DNA of 12,638 nt from an uncultured Collinsella sp. (GTDB lineage Bacteria; Actinomycetota; Coriobacteriia; Coriobacteriales; Coriobacteriaceae), in NCBI GenBank assembly GCA_902489515.1, contig CABUAL010000023.1:1-12638 (forward strand), given 5' to 3'. The translations under genes and the position numbers were made by a program. This document shows, piece by piece, positions 1 to 6,464 of the stretch. The notes beneath the pieces were generated by a model, which did no database searches, was not told the origin of the DNA, and saw nothing but the letters and a program-made list of their open reading frames with translations. Every line of letters starts with the position of its first letter. The stretch's first letter is position 1.

Positions 1-2006
1 AACAAGCGGGCGAACAGGAAGAATACCGCTTGCTGCGCCATCACCGAATGGCGAATCTGGCGGTCGTCACAGCCGATCTGTGCCAGCACACGATAGCTGC
101 GGCTGCCGTCGGCCACATTGGAGAGCTGCTGGATCGACAGTATCGCCGCGCACGCAACGACCAGTACAAAGCCAATGTAGATGGCCAGATAGCTAATCAT
201 GCCGTTCATTTGCGCTGCTTGCGTGTACATCTCGGAGCGTGTGATGAAGATCCCCCATGACCCCGGCTCCTTGCCGTCAACGAGCAGATTGTCGAGCAAA
301 GTGTATTTAATGCTCTCGTCTGCCTCGGTCGTATCCATCCCCTGTTTGTAATTAACGAGCAGGCTACTGGAATACGGCTGCAGATTAAGTTGGGACAACA
401 GCTCGTCGGCAACGACGACGGTACCCGGATTACTGCCCATCGCCGAGTTGGCGATGGCCGCCGTGTCCTTGTCCGACTTATCGGTTGCGGGCTTGAGCTC
501 ATGCCCGCCCAAGGTGAGGGTATGGCCGCCGGCCATGTACTTGGTGTACAGGTCGCCCAGCTCACCGCCCATATCACACGTAAGCAGGTACTGGTCGCGG
601 CCAATGCTCACCGGCTCCTCGCCCATCATCTGGCGCAGTTTGTTGTACTGGCTCGCCGGCGTCACAAACAGACCCATCGTATCGGCATTGCTACCCCCGA
701 GCGCCTTGGGGAGCTTTTCGCCCATGGTCTTGCACATCTCACCCGCAGACACCGAAGGATTCGAACCGCCAAACGGGTAACTCAGATACGAATCGATCTG
801 AACATGCTCACCGGCAACATCGGCGATATTGACCTTCTTGCCGGTCTCGTCGTTGTTGTCCGCCGACTTGCCCTTGCCGTGCCATGCGGAGTACAAATCG
901 ACCGTTGTATCGGCTAGCACCATGCGGTCGGCTTCAGACGGATTGACGTATTCTTTGTAGTAGTCGAGCGTATCGGGCGTGTAATAGACATACGTCTGAG
1001 ACACGTCAACAGGGTTATAGCGCTCCAGGTTTTCGTTCATCACATTGGCAATCGACATACCGCACGTCACCGAGGTGATGGCCAAAAACAGGAGCATCGC
1101 GATGACGCCCATCGAAAAGCACACCGTGTTGACCTTGGCCGCAAGCTGGCGCACGGTAAACATGTTGAGGCCGCGCCAATACACGCCGCGCAGGCTCTGC
1201 AGCAGCTTGATGAGCATGCCCGAGAGTCCCCAGAACAGGGCAAAGGTGCCCACGGTAACCATAGCGGTCGTAATACCAAACTGGTTCATGGCCTCTTGCA
1301 GCTTGCTGTCCGTCGCGGTTAGCGGGAACCCATCACGTAGCAGACGGTAATAGGCCACGCCCACAAGCACCGCACCCACGGCAAAGATGGCAATCGCGAT
1401 CCAGGGGTTGCGTGTCTTGATGCTCTCGTTGCGACGCTCGGCACCCATAAGCTCGATGAGTTTGGTACGACGCACGACGCGGAGGTTCAGCAGTAGCGTG
1501 AGCACAAACATCACGAGCATGCAGACAAGGGTCAGGTTGAACGCATGCACCGAGAAAAAGAAGTGGAAATTGGCGATCTGTGTCTTAAAGAGCGAGGCCG
1601 TAAAGAACGTCATGAGCTGGGAGAGTCCCACACCCAGCACAATGCCGGCGGCAAAGGCCACGACCGATACTATCACGGTCTCGAGCGCCATGATCGTGGC
1701 GACGCGCCCGCGCCCCATGCCGAGCACCTGGTACAGGCCAAACTCCTTTTTGCGGCGTTTCATGATGAAGTTATTGGCATACACCATCAAAAAGGCCATG
1801 ACACCGGCCAAAAAGTACGTCAGGTCGCCGAGCATGCTGCCCATAACCCGCGCCAAGCCCTCTTCATCGATTCCAGCGATGTCGACCTGCATCGAGACGG
1901 TGTTAAAGGCATAGAAGACCGTAACGCCCAGGGTGAGCGTCAAAAGGTAGACGAGGTAGTCGCGGCCGGCGCGGCGGACGTTGCCCCAAGCGAGTTTACA
2001 GAGCAT
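1..2006 (-). CDS. BceB-like FtsX-family ABC transporter permease (3' end cut by window edge)
   Basis: Membrane subunit of an ABC exporter, incomplete: 668 codons are visible without a stop and the C-terminus lies beyond position 1. Reading the minus strand shows hydrophobic segments at about residues 15-38, 58-80, 103-128, 155-173, 202-220, 248-269 and 295-320. A hydrophilic stretch of about 275 residues (~326-600) follows, then another segment near 603-625. Seven segments, a large outside domain and then the last segments is the BceB layout (antimicrobial-peptide sensing/export). The cytoplasmic motif RRKKEFGLYQVLGMGRGR after segment 2 is typical of FtsX permeases. Start: ATG at 2006, overlapping the ATPase stop by 11 bp, with GGTGAG upstream; a GTG at 2018 is the alternative. 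The overlap implies translational coupling. A lipoprotein or macrolide exporter of the MacB/LolC superfamily is less likely, because those have four segments. The substrate is unknown, and no two-component system is visible in the window. Confidence 0.85.
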   Translation of the reverse strand, partial: MLCKLAWGNVRRAGRDYLVYLLTLTLGVTVFYAFNTVSMQVDIAGIDEEGLARVMGSMLGDLTYFLAGVMAFLMVYANNFIMKRRKKEFGLYQVLGMGRGRVATIMALETVIVSVVAFAAGIVLGVGLSQLMTFFTASLFKTQIANFHFFFSVHAFNLTLVCMLVMFVLTLLLNLRVVRRTKLIELMGAERRNESIKTRNPWIAIAIFAVGAVLVGVAYYRLLRDGFPLTATDSKLQEAMNQFGITTAMVTVGTFALFWGLSGMLIKLLQSLRGVYWRGLNMFTVRQLAAKVNTVCFSMGVIAMLLFLAITSVTCGMSIANVMNENLERYNPVDVSQTYVYYTPDTLDYYKEYVNPSEADRMVLADTTVDLYSAWHGKGKSADNNDETGKKVNIADVAGEHVQIDSYLSYPFGGSNPSVSAGEMCKTMGEKLPKALGGSNADTMGLFVTPASQYNKLRQMMGEEPVSIGRDQYLLTCDMGGELGDLYTKYMAGGHTLTLGGHELKPATDKSDKDTAAIANSAMGSNPGTVVVADELLSQLNLQPYSSSLLVNYKQGMDTTEADESIKYTLLDNLLVDGKEPGSWGIFITRSEMYTQAAQMNGMISYLAIYIGFVLVVACAAILSIQQLSNVADGSRSYRVLAQIGCDDRQIRHSVMAQQAVFFLFARL

Positions 2007-2781
2007 CGGAGCCCTCACCGCCCATCATGGCAACGACCTCCATAATGCGGTCGAAGAACTCTCGGCGGTCGGTGTCGCCGCGGCGCAGCTCGGTGAAGAT
2101 CTTGCCGTCGCGAATAAACAGCACACGGCTCGTGTAGCTGGCGGCAAAGCTGTCATGCGTGACCATGAGCACAGTGGCGCGCAGGCGGCGATTGAGCGCC
2201 TCCAGGCTCTCGAGCAGCAAGCGGGCGCTCTTGGAATCGAGGGCGCCGGTGGGCTCGTCGGCCATGATCATGGTGGGGTCGGTTACGAGCGCGCGAGCCG
2301 CGGCAACGCGCTGCTGCTGACCGCCGGACATCTGGTAGGGATACTTGTCGAGCACCTGGCTAATGGACAGACGCGCTGCCACATCCTGCACGCGGGTCGA
2401 GATCTCTGCCGAGTTTGTGCGGGCAATGGTGAGCGGCAGGGCGATATTCTCGCGTGCCGTGAGCGTATCGAGCAGGTTGGAGTCCTGGAAGATAAAGCCG
2501 AGCTCCTCGCGGCGGAACTGCGAGAGCTTGGCCTGCTTCATGCGCGTCACGTCCTGACCGTTAATGCGGATCGTGCCGCTCGTGGCGCTATCGATGGTCG
2601 ACACGCAGTTGAGCAACGTCGACTTGCCCGAGCCCGAAGCGCCCATGATGCCGACAAATTCGCCGCGGTTGACCGTAAAGCTGACGTCGTTGAGCGCGCG
2701 GGTCACGTTGCCCAGCGCTCCATATACCTTTTCGAGATGCGCGACCTCCAGTACCGGGGTCGCCATGTGCGTGGTTTGCAT
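1996..2781 (-). CDS. ABC transporter ATP-binding protein (BceA/MacB/LolD type)
   Basis: ATPase subunit of 261 residues that powers the permease encoded immediately downstream. All nucleotide-binding motifs are intact: Walker [10 protein letters not shown] (47-55), Q-loop Q99 in IFQDSNLLD, signature MSGGQQQR (151-158), Walker [13 protein letters not shown] (from 171) and H-loop H209 in VTHD. The signature and the EPTGALDS D-loop are characteristic of the MacB/LolD/BceA subfamily, which works with FtsX-like permeases. Start ATG at 2781 is preceded by AAGAAAGGA at good spacing; a second ATG at residue 6 is less well placed. The C-terminal tail after residue 225 ([22 protein letters not shown]) is the usual one for this group, which uses it to contact the permease. 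A possible -10 (TATAGA) and phased repeats lie upstream. Function as an exporter ATPase is secure; the cargo is not. Confidence 0.93.
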   Translation of the reverse strand: MQTTHMATPVLEVAHLEKVYGALGNVTRALNDVSFTVNRGEFVGIMGASGSGKSTLLNCVSTIDSATSGTIRINGQDVTRMKQAKLSQFRREELGFIFQDSNLLDTLTARENIALPLTIARTNSAEISTRVQDVAARLSISQVLDKYPYQMSGGQQQRVAAARALVTDPTMIMADEPTGALDSKSARLLLESLEALNRRLRATVLMVTHDSFAASYTSRVLFIRDGKIFTELRRGDTDRREFFDRIMEVVAMMGGEGSDAL

Positions 2782-2813
2782 ACCGAGTCCTTTCTTGTAA
2801 TTAGTCTACGGCA

Positions 2814-2819
2814 TCTATA
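2814..2819 (-). promoter_or_regulatory. Possible -10 box for the ABC transporter operon
   Basis: On the minus strand this reads TATAGA, 33 bases upstream of the ATPase start codon. No recognisable -35 lies 16-18 bases further upstream (the hexamer there is TAGCCG). An activator-dependent promoter would fit, with the phased motif at 2855-2882 as a possible activator site. Weak evidence. Confidence 0.3.
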
Positions 2820-2854
2820 GTCGCAAGAAGACGAGTCGGCTACCATCGATATGG

Positions 2855-2882
2855 CTTACGCTTGCCTTACCGTTGTGTAAGG
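2855..2882. promoter_or_regulatory. Helically phased CTTAC / CTTAC / GTAAG motif, candidate operator
   Basis: Three 5-bp elements start at 2855 (CTTAC), 2866 (CTTAC) and 2877 (GTAAG), exactly 11 bp apart. The last two form a perfect inverted repeat, CCTTAC-N6-GTAAGG (2865-2882). One-turn spacing of direct half-sites is typical of OmpR/PhoB-type response regulators, which usually control Bce-type transporters. The site is upstream of the possible -10 of the ABC operon. Its role is inference. Confidence 0.4.
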
Positions 2883-2885
2883 TAC

Positions 2886-3012
2886 GGGTAGCTAATTTGG
2901 GACGGGGCTATTTTGACTACCCTTTGACTGCCAGCGACTAATTTGGGGTTGGGACAAATATCAGCTGCCGTATGGGGGTAGTCAAAATAGCCCCGTCCCA
3001 AATTAGCTACCC
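2886..3012. repeat. 37-bp perfect inverted repeat with 53-bp centre (MITE/REP-like or hairpin)
   Basis: The left arm (2886-2922) and right arm (2976-3012) are exact reverse complements over 37 bp. Each arm begins with GGGTAG and ends with CTACCC, so each also has short terminal inverted repeats of its own. The central 53 bp contain a degenerate third copy of the arm (CTAATTTGGGGTTGGGAC, about 2938-2955). The element sits between two divergent genes and ends 32 bp before the Nudix-Vsr start codon. It has no T-run, so it does not look like a standard terminator. A non-autonomous mobile repeat or an mRNA-level hairpin are the main options. Confidence 0.85.
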
Positions 3013-3044
3013 TGTCACGTATTGTTGTTGAGAGAGGACTCCTG

Positions 3045-4034
3045 TTGAAGACTGTTCATGTTGCTGCCGGGATCATTCGCAAGGAAGGATCCGACGAGCT
3101 GCTTGCCGTGCAGCGCGGCTACGGCGACATGCAGGGACTTTGGGAGTTTCCCGGTGGCAAGTTCATGCGCGGCGAGACGCCCGAGGACGCCGTACGCCGC
3201 GAGCTCATGGAAGAGCTGCAGGTAAAAGTCACCAACCTGCGCGATTTTTACACCGTTGAGTACGACTACCCCGATTTCCATCTCTCCATGGAGTGCTACT
3301 ACTGCTCGCTGGCCAAAGAGTCTGGCGAGCCCCAGAAGCATGACCGTCAGCTTGATATCCGCTGGATTCCGCGCACCTCGCTTGCCACCGTTGAGTGGAT
3401 GCCCGCCGACAAAGGGCTTATCGATGCTCTGATTGAGTTGAAGGAAGATCGGCTTGAGGCCAACGGCACTGCCAACAACGCCGAGGCCACCGCGACCGAC
3501 GAGCCCGCCACCAAACCCAAGCGCGCACCTAAGCGCCGCAGCAAGAAGCGTCCCAAGCCCGGCCTGCTCGACGGCATCGATACCTCGGACCTCTCCGCTG
3601 ACGAGCGCGAACTCGTGCGCCGTCGCGCCGCTATAAAAAAGTCCATGAAGGGCAACAAGCGTGCAAACACCAAGCCCGAGCTGCTCGTTCGCCAGCGCTT
3701 GCGCGCAGCGGGCCTTACGGGTTATCGCTTGGAATGGAAGGTTCCTGGCAAGCCCGACATCGCCTTTCCCGGCCGCAAGATCGCCATCTTCGTCAACGGT
3801 TGCTTTTGGCACCGCTGCCCCAAGTGCAACCCGAGCCAGCCCAGGCGCAACGTTGAGTTTTGGGAGGCAAAGTTCCGTCGCAACGTCGAGCGCGATCGCG
3901 CCGCGGTGGCAGCGCTCACTCAAATGGGCTGGACACCCATAACCATCTGGGAATGCGAACTCAAAAAAGACCGCATCGACGCCACCATGGAAAAGGTCAT
4001 CGAGCAGGTGCGCGCCGCAGAGCCGCAGCGCTAG
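3045..4034 (+). CDS. Nudix hydrolase (MutT-like) fused to Vsr-type DNA mismatch endonuclease
   Basis: A single 329-residue protein with two repair-related domains. Residues 1-132 form a Nudix domain. It has VAAGII at the first strand and a Nudix box from G38 to V60 that fits GX5EX7REUXEEXGU except for Q59 in place of the late Gly; E53, E56 and E57 are present. It resembles MutT/NudG enzymes that hydrolyse damaged dNTPs. Residues 133-178 are a low-complexity Ala/Thr then Lys/Arg/Pro linker (KRAPKRRSKKRPKP). Residues ~189-329 match Vsr, the very-short-patch T:G mismatch nicking enzyme: TKPE (E212), PGKPDIAF (D238), NGCFWH (H256) and IWECEL (302-307). C253, C258, C261 and C304 could form its structural zinc site. 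By alignment from memory, E. coli Vsr His64 corresponds to N251 here. Start: TTG at 3045, preceded by AGAGAGGA. No cytosine methylase, the usual Vsr partner, is in the window. Both domain calls are strong; the joint function is inference. Confidence 0.9.
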   Translation: MKTVHVAAGIIRKEGSDELLAVQRGYGDMQGLWEFPGGKFMRGETPEDAVRRELMEELQVKVTNLRDFYTVEYDYPDFHLSMECYYCSLAKESGEPQKHDRQLDIRWIPRTSLATVEWMPADKGLIDALIELKEDRLEANGTANNAEATATDEPATKPKRAPKRRSKKRPKPGLLDGIDTSDLSADERELVRRRAAIKKSMKGNKRANTKPELLVRQRLRAAGLTGYRLEWKVPGKPDIAFPGRKIAIFVNGCFWHRCPKCNPSQPRRNVEFWEAKFRRNVERDRAAVAALTQMGWTPITIWECELKKDRIDATMEKVIEQVRAAEPQR

Positions 4035-4288
4035 GAACGAGCCATCCACACGCCCCACACAGGCGAGCCACATCCGCGCCACAAACCTTAGAAAGCCCTT
4101 AAGCCCAAAACCTTTCAAAAGTGTTATTCGATACCTCTGACCTGCAGCTTCATCGTAACACCAAACCAGGTTAAGCCTTTCTTTAGCGCTTCTTTGCAGC
4201 AGCCGCGGCATAATACTGCCAACGCACGGGACCTAGCAGCATACCCCGAGCGCAATCTATTGGTGGACATCGAGGAGGCCGCATAAGC
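4035..4288. other. Gap with no recognisable gene
   Basis: This stretch is richer in A/T and pyrimidines than its neighbours. One plus-strand frame is open from 4092 to the TAA at 4284-4286 (64 codons), but it has no good start or ribosome-binding site and I do not recognise the peptide. It may be a decayed coding sequence or plain leader DNA. A CATAAT at 4208-4213 could be a -10 box for the small ORF at 4289, but no matching -35 is visible. I see no clear terminator after the Nudix-Vsr gene. Confidence 0.4.
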
Positions 4289-4498
4289 ATGCATTCTTCC
4301 AATGACGCAGCACAGCAGCCATCCCTAAAATATGCAAACCTTTTCTCCTTCCCCCCGACACAGAGAAACGGTCTCCTCGACTCCCCCACCACAAAAACCA
4401 AGCGCTCAGCCGATCAGAGCCTCAACTTACGAGCATCCTTCGAAAAGCTCCAAGCATCCCTAGACAAGGCGTTCCCCGAACAGGAAAGAGCAATCTAA
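4289..4498 (+). CDS. Possible small protein, 69 residues, unknown function
   Basis: An ATG-initiated ORF preceded by GAGGAGG with 10 bases to the start, a credible ribosome-binding site. The protein has no signal peptide and no membrane segment. It is Ser/Gln/Thr-rich and probably disordered for the first ~45 residues. It ends in a likely amphipathic helix (LRASFEKLQASLDKAFPEQE). It stops 25 bp before the AraC-family gene and contains that gene's upstream sequence, so it might instead be a leader ORF or spurious. I do not recognise a family. In favour: a good ribosome-binding site and otherwise a 489-bp gap in a compact region. Against: short length and no homology I can name. Confidence 0.45.
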   Translation: MHSSNDAAQQPSLKYANLFSFPPTQRNGLLDSPTTKTKRSADQSLNLRASFEKLQASLDKAFPEQERAI

Positions 4499-4511
4499 GC
4501 CCATCGCGCTT

Positions 4512-4517
4512 TATACT
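4512..4517 (+). promoter_or_regulatory. -10 box placing the transcription start on the AraC start codon
   Basis: TATACT is followed by six bases and then the ATG at 4524, so the predicted +1 is the A of the start codon. No Shine-Dalgarno sequence precedes that ATG or the next in-frame ATG at 4533. Together this suggests a leaderless transcript. No good -35 is visible, so the promoter would be weak or activated. Confidence 0.4.
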
Positions 4518-4523
4518 GATGCC

Positions 4524-5462
4524 ATGCGAAACATGGATCACATAGAATTGCACCGCGGAGGACGCGAGGAAGCGTTTCCCGAGACCGCCGAAGACTGGCC
4601 CTATATTGCCGAACGCGCAGAATTCGCTCGCTATCCGGGCAATTCCGTCCCCTGGCACTGGCATTCCGAAGTTGAGCTTTTCTACATGGAGCAGGGAGCG
4701 ATTGACTATCGAACGCGCGCGGCTCATGAGCACGTACGCTTTGAGGAAGGGTCAGCCGGCTTTATCAACGGCGGCGTTTTGCACAGCACGCTGCAATCAG
4801 CCAATTCGGCACCAGCCATTCAAATGTTGCATATCTTTCAGCCGTCGATGCTCGGCGATCCCGCGGGACGTCTCCAAAAGCGCTACATCAATCCATTACT
4901 TCAATGTCGAGGCGTCGATGTGCTCAAATGGTCGCCCACCAACCCCGACGATATGCCCTTTATCGATTTGCTGAAGAGCTCCTTTAGCCACGACCTTCAA
5001 CGGCCGCAGAACGAGATGGCGCTTCGAAATAACTTGTCAGAGCTCTGGATTCAGATTTACGCCAAGGCCGAACCGCTCTTTTCCTCCGACGGCGCCTCTT
5101 GGATGACCGGCCGCGACGTACAGTTCAAGGGAATCCTGGACTTTATCCGCGCAAACTATGCAGCCGCTATAGATGTGCCCCAGATGGCATCTGCAGCCGG
5201 CGTAAGCGAAAGAGAGTGTTACCGCATTATCGAAACTTGTGCAGGAACGACCCCGGCGGCATATCTACGCGCATACCGCATAAACCGTGCTTGCGAACTT
5301 TTGGCACACACCACGCGAACGGTACAGACAGTCGCGCGCCAATGCGGCTTTGCGACAGCAAGCCATCTTGGCCAGGTATTTAAAGAACAAATGGGATGCA
5401 CTCCCTCGAGCTATCGAGCAGCGAGGCAGAATCTCGATAGCACCAGGCAGAAATCCCGCTAG
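4524..5462 (+). CDS. AraC-family transcriptional regulator with cupin sensor domain
   Basis: A 312-residue regulator of the usual AraC length and order. Residues ~35-110 form a cupin-like effector domain with the WHWHSEVELFYMEQG pattern (H45, H47), typical of the sugar-responsive AraC_binding fold. Residues ~200-300 carry the double helix-turn-helix: FIRANYAAAIDVPQMASAAG marks the first helix pair, and TVQTVARQCGFATASHLGQV plus the closing GCTPSSYR signature mark the second. The effector is unknown; cupin AraC proteins commonly sense sugars and activate nearby catabolic genes. Start ATG 4524 (or 4533); neither has a ribosome-binding site, hence the leaderless proposal. The HAD phosphatase follows after 56 bp and may be co-transcribed. 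Codons are less G/C-rich at third positions than in galK or fprA, possibly a sign of more recent acquisition. Confidence 0.92.
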   Translation: MRNMDHIELHRGGREEAFPETAEDWPYIAERAEFARYPGNSVPWHWHSEVELFYMEQGAIDYRTRAAHEHVRFEEGSAGFINGGVLHSTLQSANSAPAIQMLHIFQPSMLGDPAGRLQKRYINPLLQCRGVDVLKWSPTNPDDMPFIDLLKSSFSHDLQRPQNEMALRNNLSELWIQIYAKAEPLFSSDGASWMTGRDVQFKGILDFIRANYAAAIDVPQMASAAGVSERECYRIIETCAGTTPAAYLRAYRINRACELLAHTTRTVQTVARQCGFATASHLGQVFKEQMGCTPSSYRAARQNLDSTRQKSR

Positions 5463-5518
5463 CCTTTCTTCTGTCACCGCATCAAACTTGCAGGCAAACA
5501 ACAGAGAGGAGCAATCAT

Positions 5519-6142
5519 ATGAAGCACTTTGACCATATCGTATTTGACGTTGATGGGACATTGGCAGATACAGAAGAAAGCGTTCTATCATCGCTTGTCC
5601 AGATTGTCCAAGAAGAGACCGGCAAAACGCCCCCCCGACACGAGCTTGAATTTGCCCTCGGCATACCCGGCAAGGATGCCCTTGAGAAACTTGGAATCTA
5701 CTCGCAGGCAACGTTGGATCGCTGGTGCCAAGTTGCCGCCAGCTTTAAAAGCACCATCAGCGTGTTTCCAGGTTTGCTTGAAGTCATCGCAACACTCGCC
5801 GATAGCGGCTGCAAACTTGGCATCGTCTCCTCACGTGCGCGCGACGAATACGCAGAAGAAATTGCACCCCTTGGCTTCGATAAGTATTTTGAGCACATCA
5901 TCCTTGTCGAAGACACAACCGAACATAAACCCGCACCCGCTCCCATGCTCGAATATCTCCGGCGTACGGGCGCGAATCCTGGCAACGTCGTCTACGTTGG
6001 CGACACCGTCTACGACGAACAATGCGCAACTTCGGCAGGGGTCAGTTTTGCCAGAGCGGCATGGGGATCACACCAAGACATCCCAAACGCCACCTACAAC
6101 CTCAAAACCCCCAACGACCTACTAACCCTAACAACCAAATAA
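5519..6142 (+). CDS. HAD-superfamily phosphatase (phosphoglycolate phosphatase/beta-phosphoglucomutase-like)
   Basis: A 207-residue haloacid dehalogenase hydrolase with all four motifs. Motif I is DVDGTLAD (nucleophile D10, acid/base D12); motif II is SSR (S104); motif III is K137 in EHKPAP; motif IV is GDTVYDEQ (D162). The helical cap between residues ~18 and 80 is subclass I, the Gph/PGMB/PpaX group acting on small sugar phosphates, phosphoglycolate or pyrophosphate. Start ATG 5519 follows AGAGAGGAG, a strong ribosome-binding site. The AraC-type gene ends 56 bp upstream on the same strand. Substrate cannot be read from sequence; a sugar phosphate is plausible beside an AraC regulator. The tail of the gene (ATYNLKTPNDLLTLTTK) is A-rich at codon level, unlike the bulk of the window. 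Confidence 0.88.
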   Translation: MKHFDHIVFDVDGTLADTEESVLSSLVQIVQEETGKTPPRHELEFALGIPGKDALEKLGIYSQATLDRWCQVAASFKSTISVFPGLLEVIATLADSGCKLGIVSSRARDEYAEEIAPLGFDKYFEHIILVEDTTEHKPAPAPMLEYLRRTGANPGNVVYVGDTVYDEQCATSAGVSFARAAWGSHQDIPNATYNLKTPNDLLTLTTK

Positions 6143-6168
6143 CCCACGCGTCCCACCCTTTTAGCCCC

Positions 6169-6344
6169 AACGCCACAAGGGCGATTGAGCAGGACGGTTT
6201 GGGCGGGTCCCCGTACTTAGTTTCCAAAATCATTCCGCAGCGCGAAGGCTTCTTATTATTTTCAGACCTAACGCCACAAGGGCGACGACCTCGAGAAGGT
6301 CAACTTGGGAGGGACGAGGGCTTAGTTCCCCAATCTTTCCGCAG
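6169..6344. repeat. Two degenerate direct repeats with conserved ends
   Basis: Copy 1 (6169-6240) and copy 2 (6270-6344) both start with the same 16 bases, AACGCCACAAGGGCGA. Both end with a similar block: CTTAGTTTCC...ATTCCGCAG in copy 1 and CTTAGTTCCC...TTTCCGCAG in copy 2. The ~30-35 bp middles differ. The copies lie between convergent genes, and copy 2 supplies the left outer arm of the hairpin at 6307-6431. Confidence 0.7.
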
Positions 6345-6431
6345 GGGGCAAAAAGCCTCGCCGCACGAAGTGCGCAGCGAGGCTTTTTGCATGCCCGAGG
6401 ACGATTGGGGAACTAAGCCCTCATCCCTCCC
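6307..6431. repeat. Large nested inverted repeat between convergent genes
   Basis: The outer arms 6307-6335 and 6403-6431 pair over 29 bp with one mismatch. They enclose the terminator hairpin at 6348-6390. A transcript from either strand could fold into a very long stem with an internal loop near 6336-6347 and 6391-6402. The outer arms are not needed for termination and probably derive from a repeat element (copy 2 of the direct repeat). Confidence 0.8.
6348..6390. terminator. Bidirectional rho-independent terminator
   Basis: GCAAAAAGCCTCGC (6348-6361) pairs perfectly with GCGAGGCTTTTTGC (6377-6390). Between them CGCAC-GAA-GTGCG (6362-6374) makes an inner stem with a three-base loop. A five-T run follows the G/C-rich stem on both strands, so it can stop the HAD transcript (plus) and the aldolase transcript (minus). 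Confidence 0.88.
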
Positions 6432-6464
6432 CGGGATATGTAGCGAGTCGGAGTACCCTTGCTG

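Noticed and set aside
1981..2820. 279-codon plus-strand frame across the ABC ATPase
   Set aside because: Shadow of the ATPase gene, which has every catalytic motif on the minus strand.
2886..3012. Reading the 37-bp inverted repeat as a rho-independent terminator
   Set aside because: No T-run follows either arm, the loop is 53 bp, and both flanking genes point away from it.
3015..4211. 398-codon open frame on the minus strand opposite the Nudix-Vsr gene
   Set aside because: Antisense shadow caused by high GC content. It has no family resemblance, while the plus frame carries complete Nudix and Vsr motifs.
6169..6344. Possible CRISPR array from the repeated 16-mer
   Set aside because: Only two copies, the unit also has a conserved far end, and no cas gene is present.
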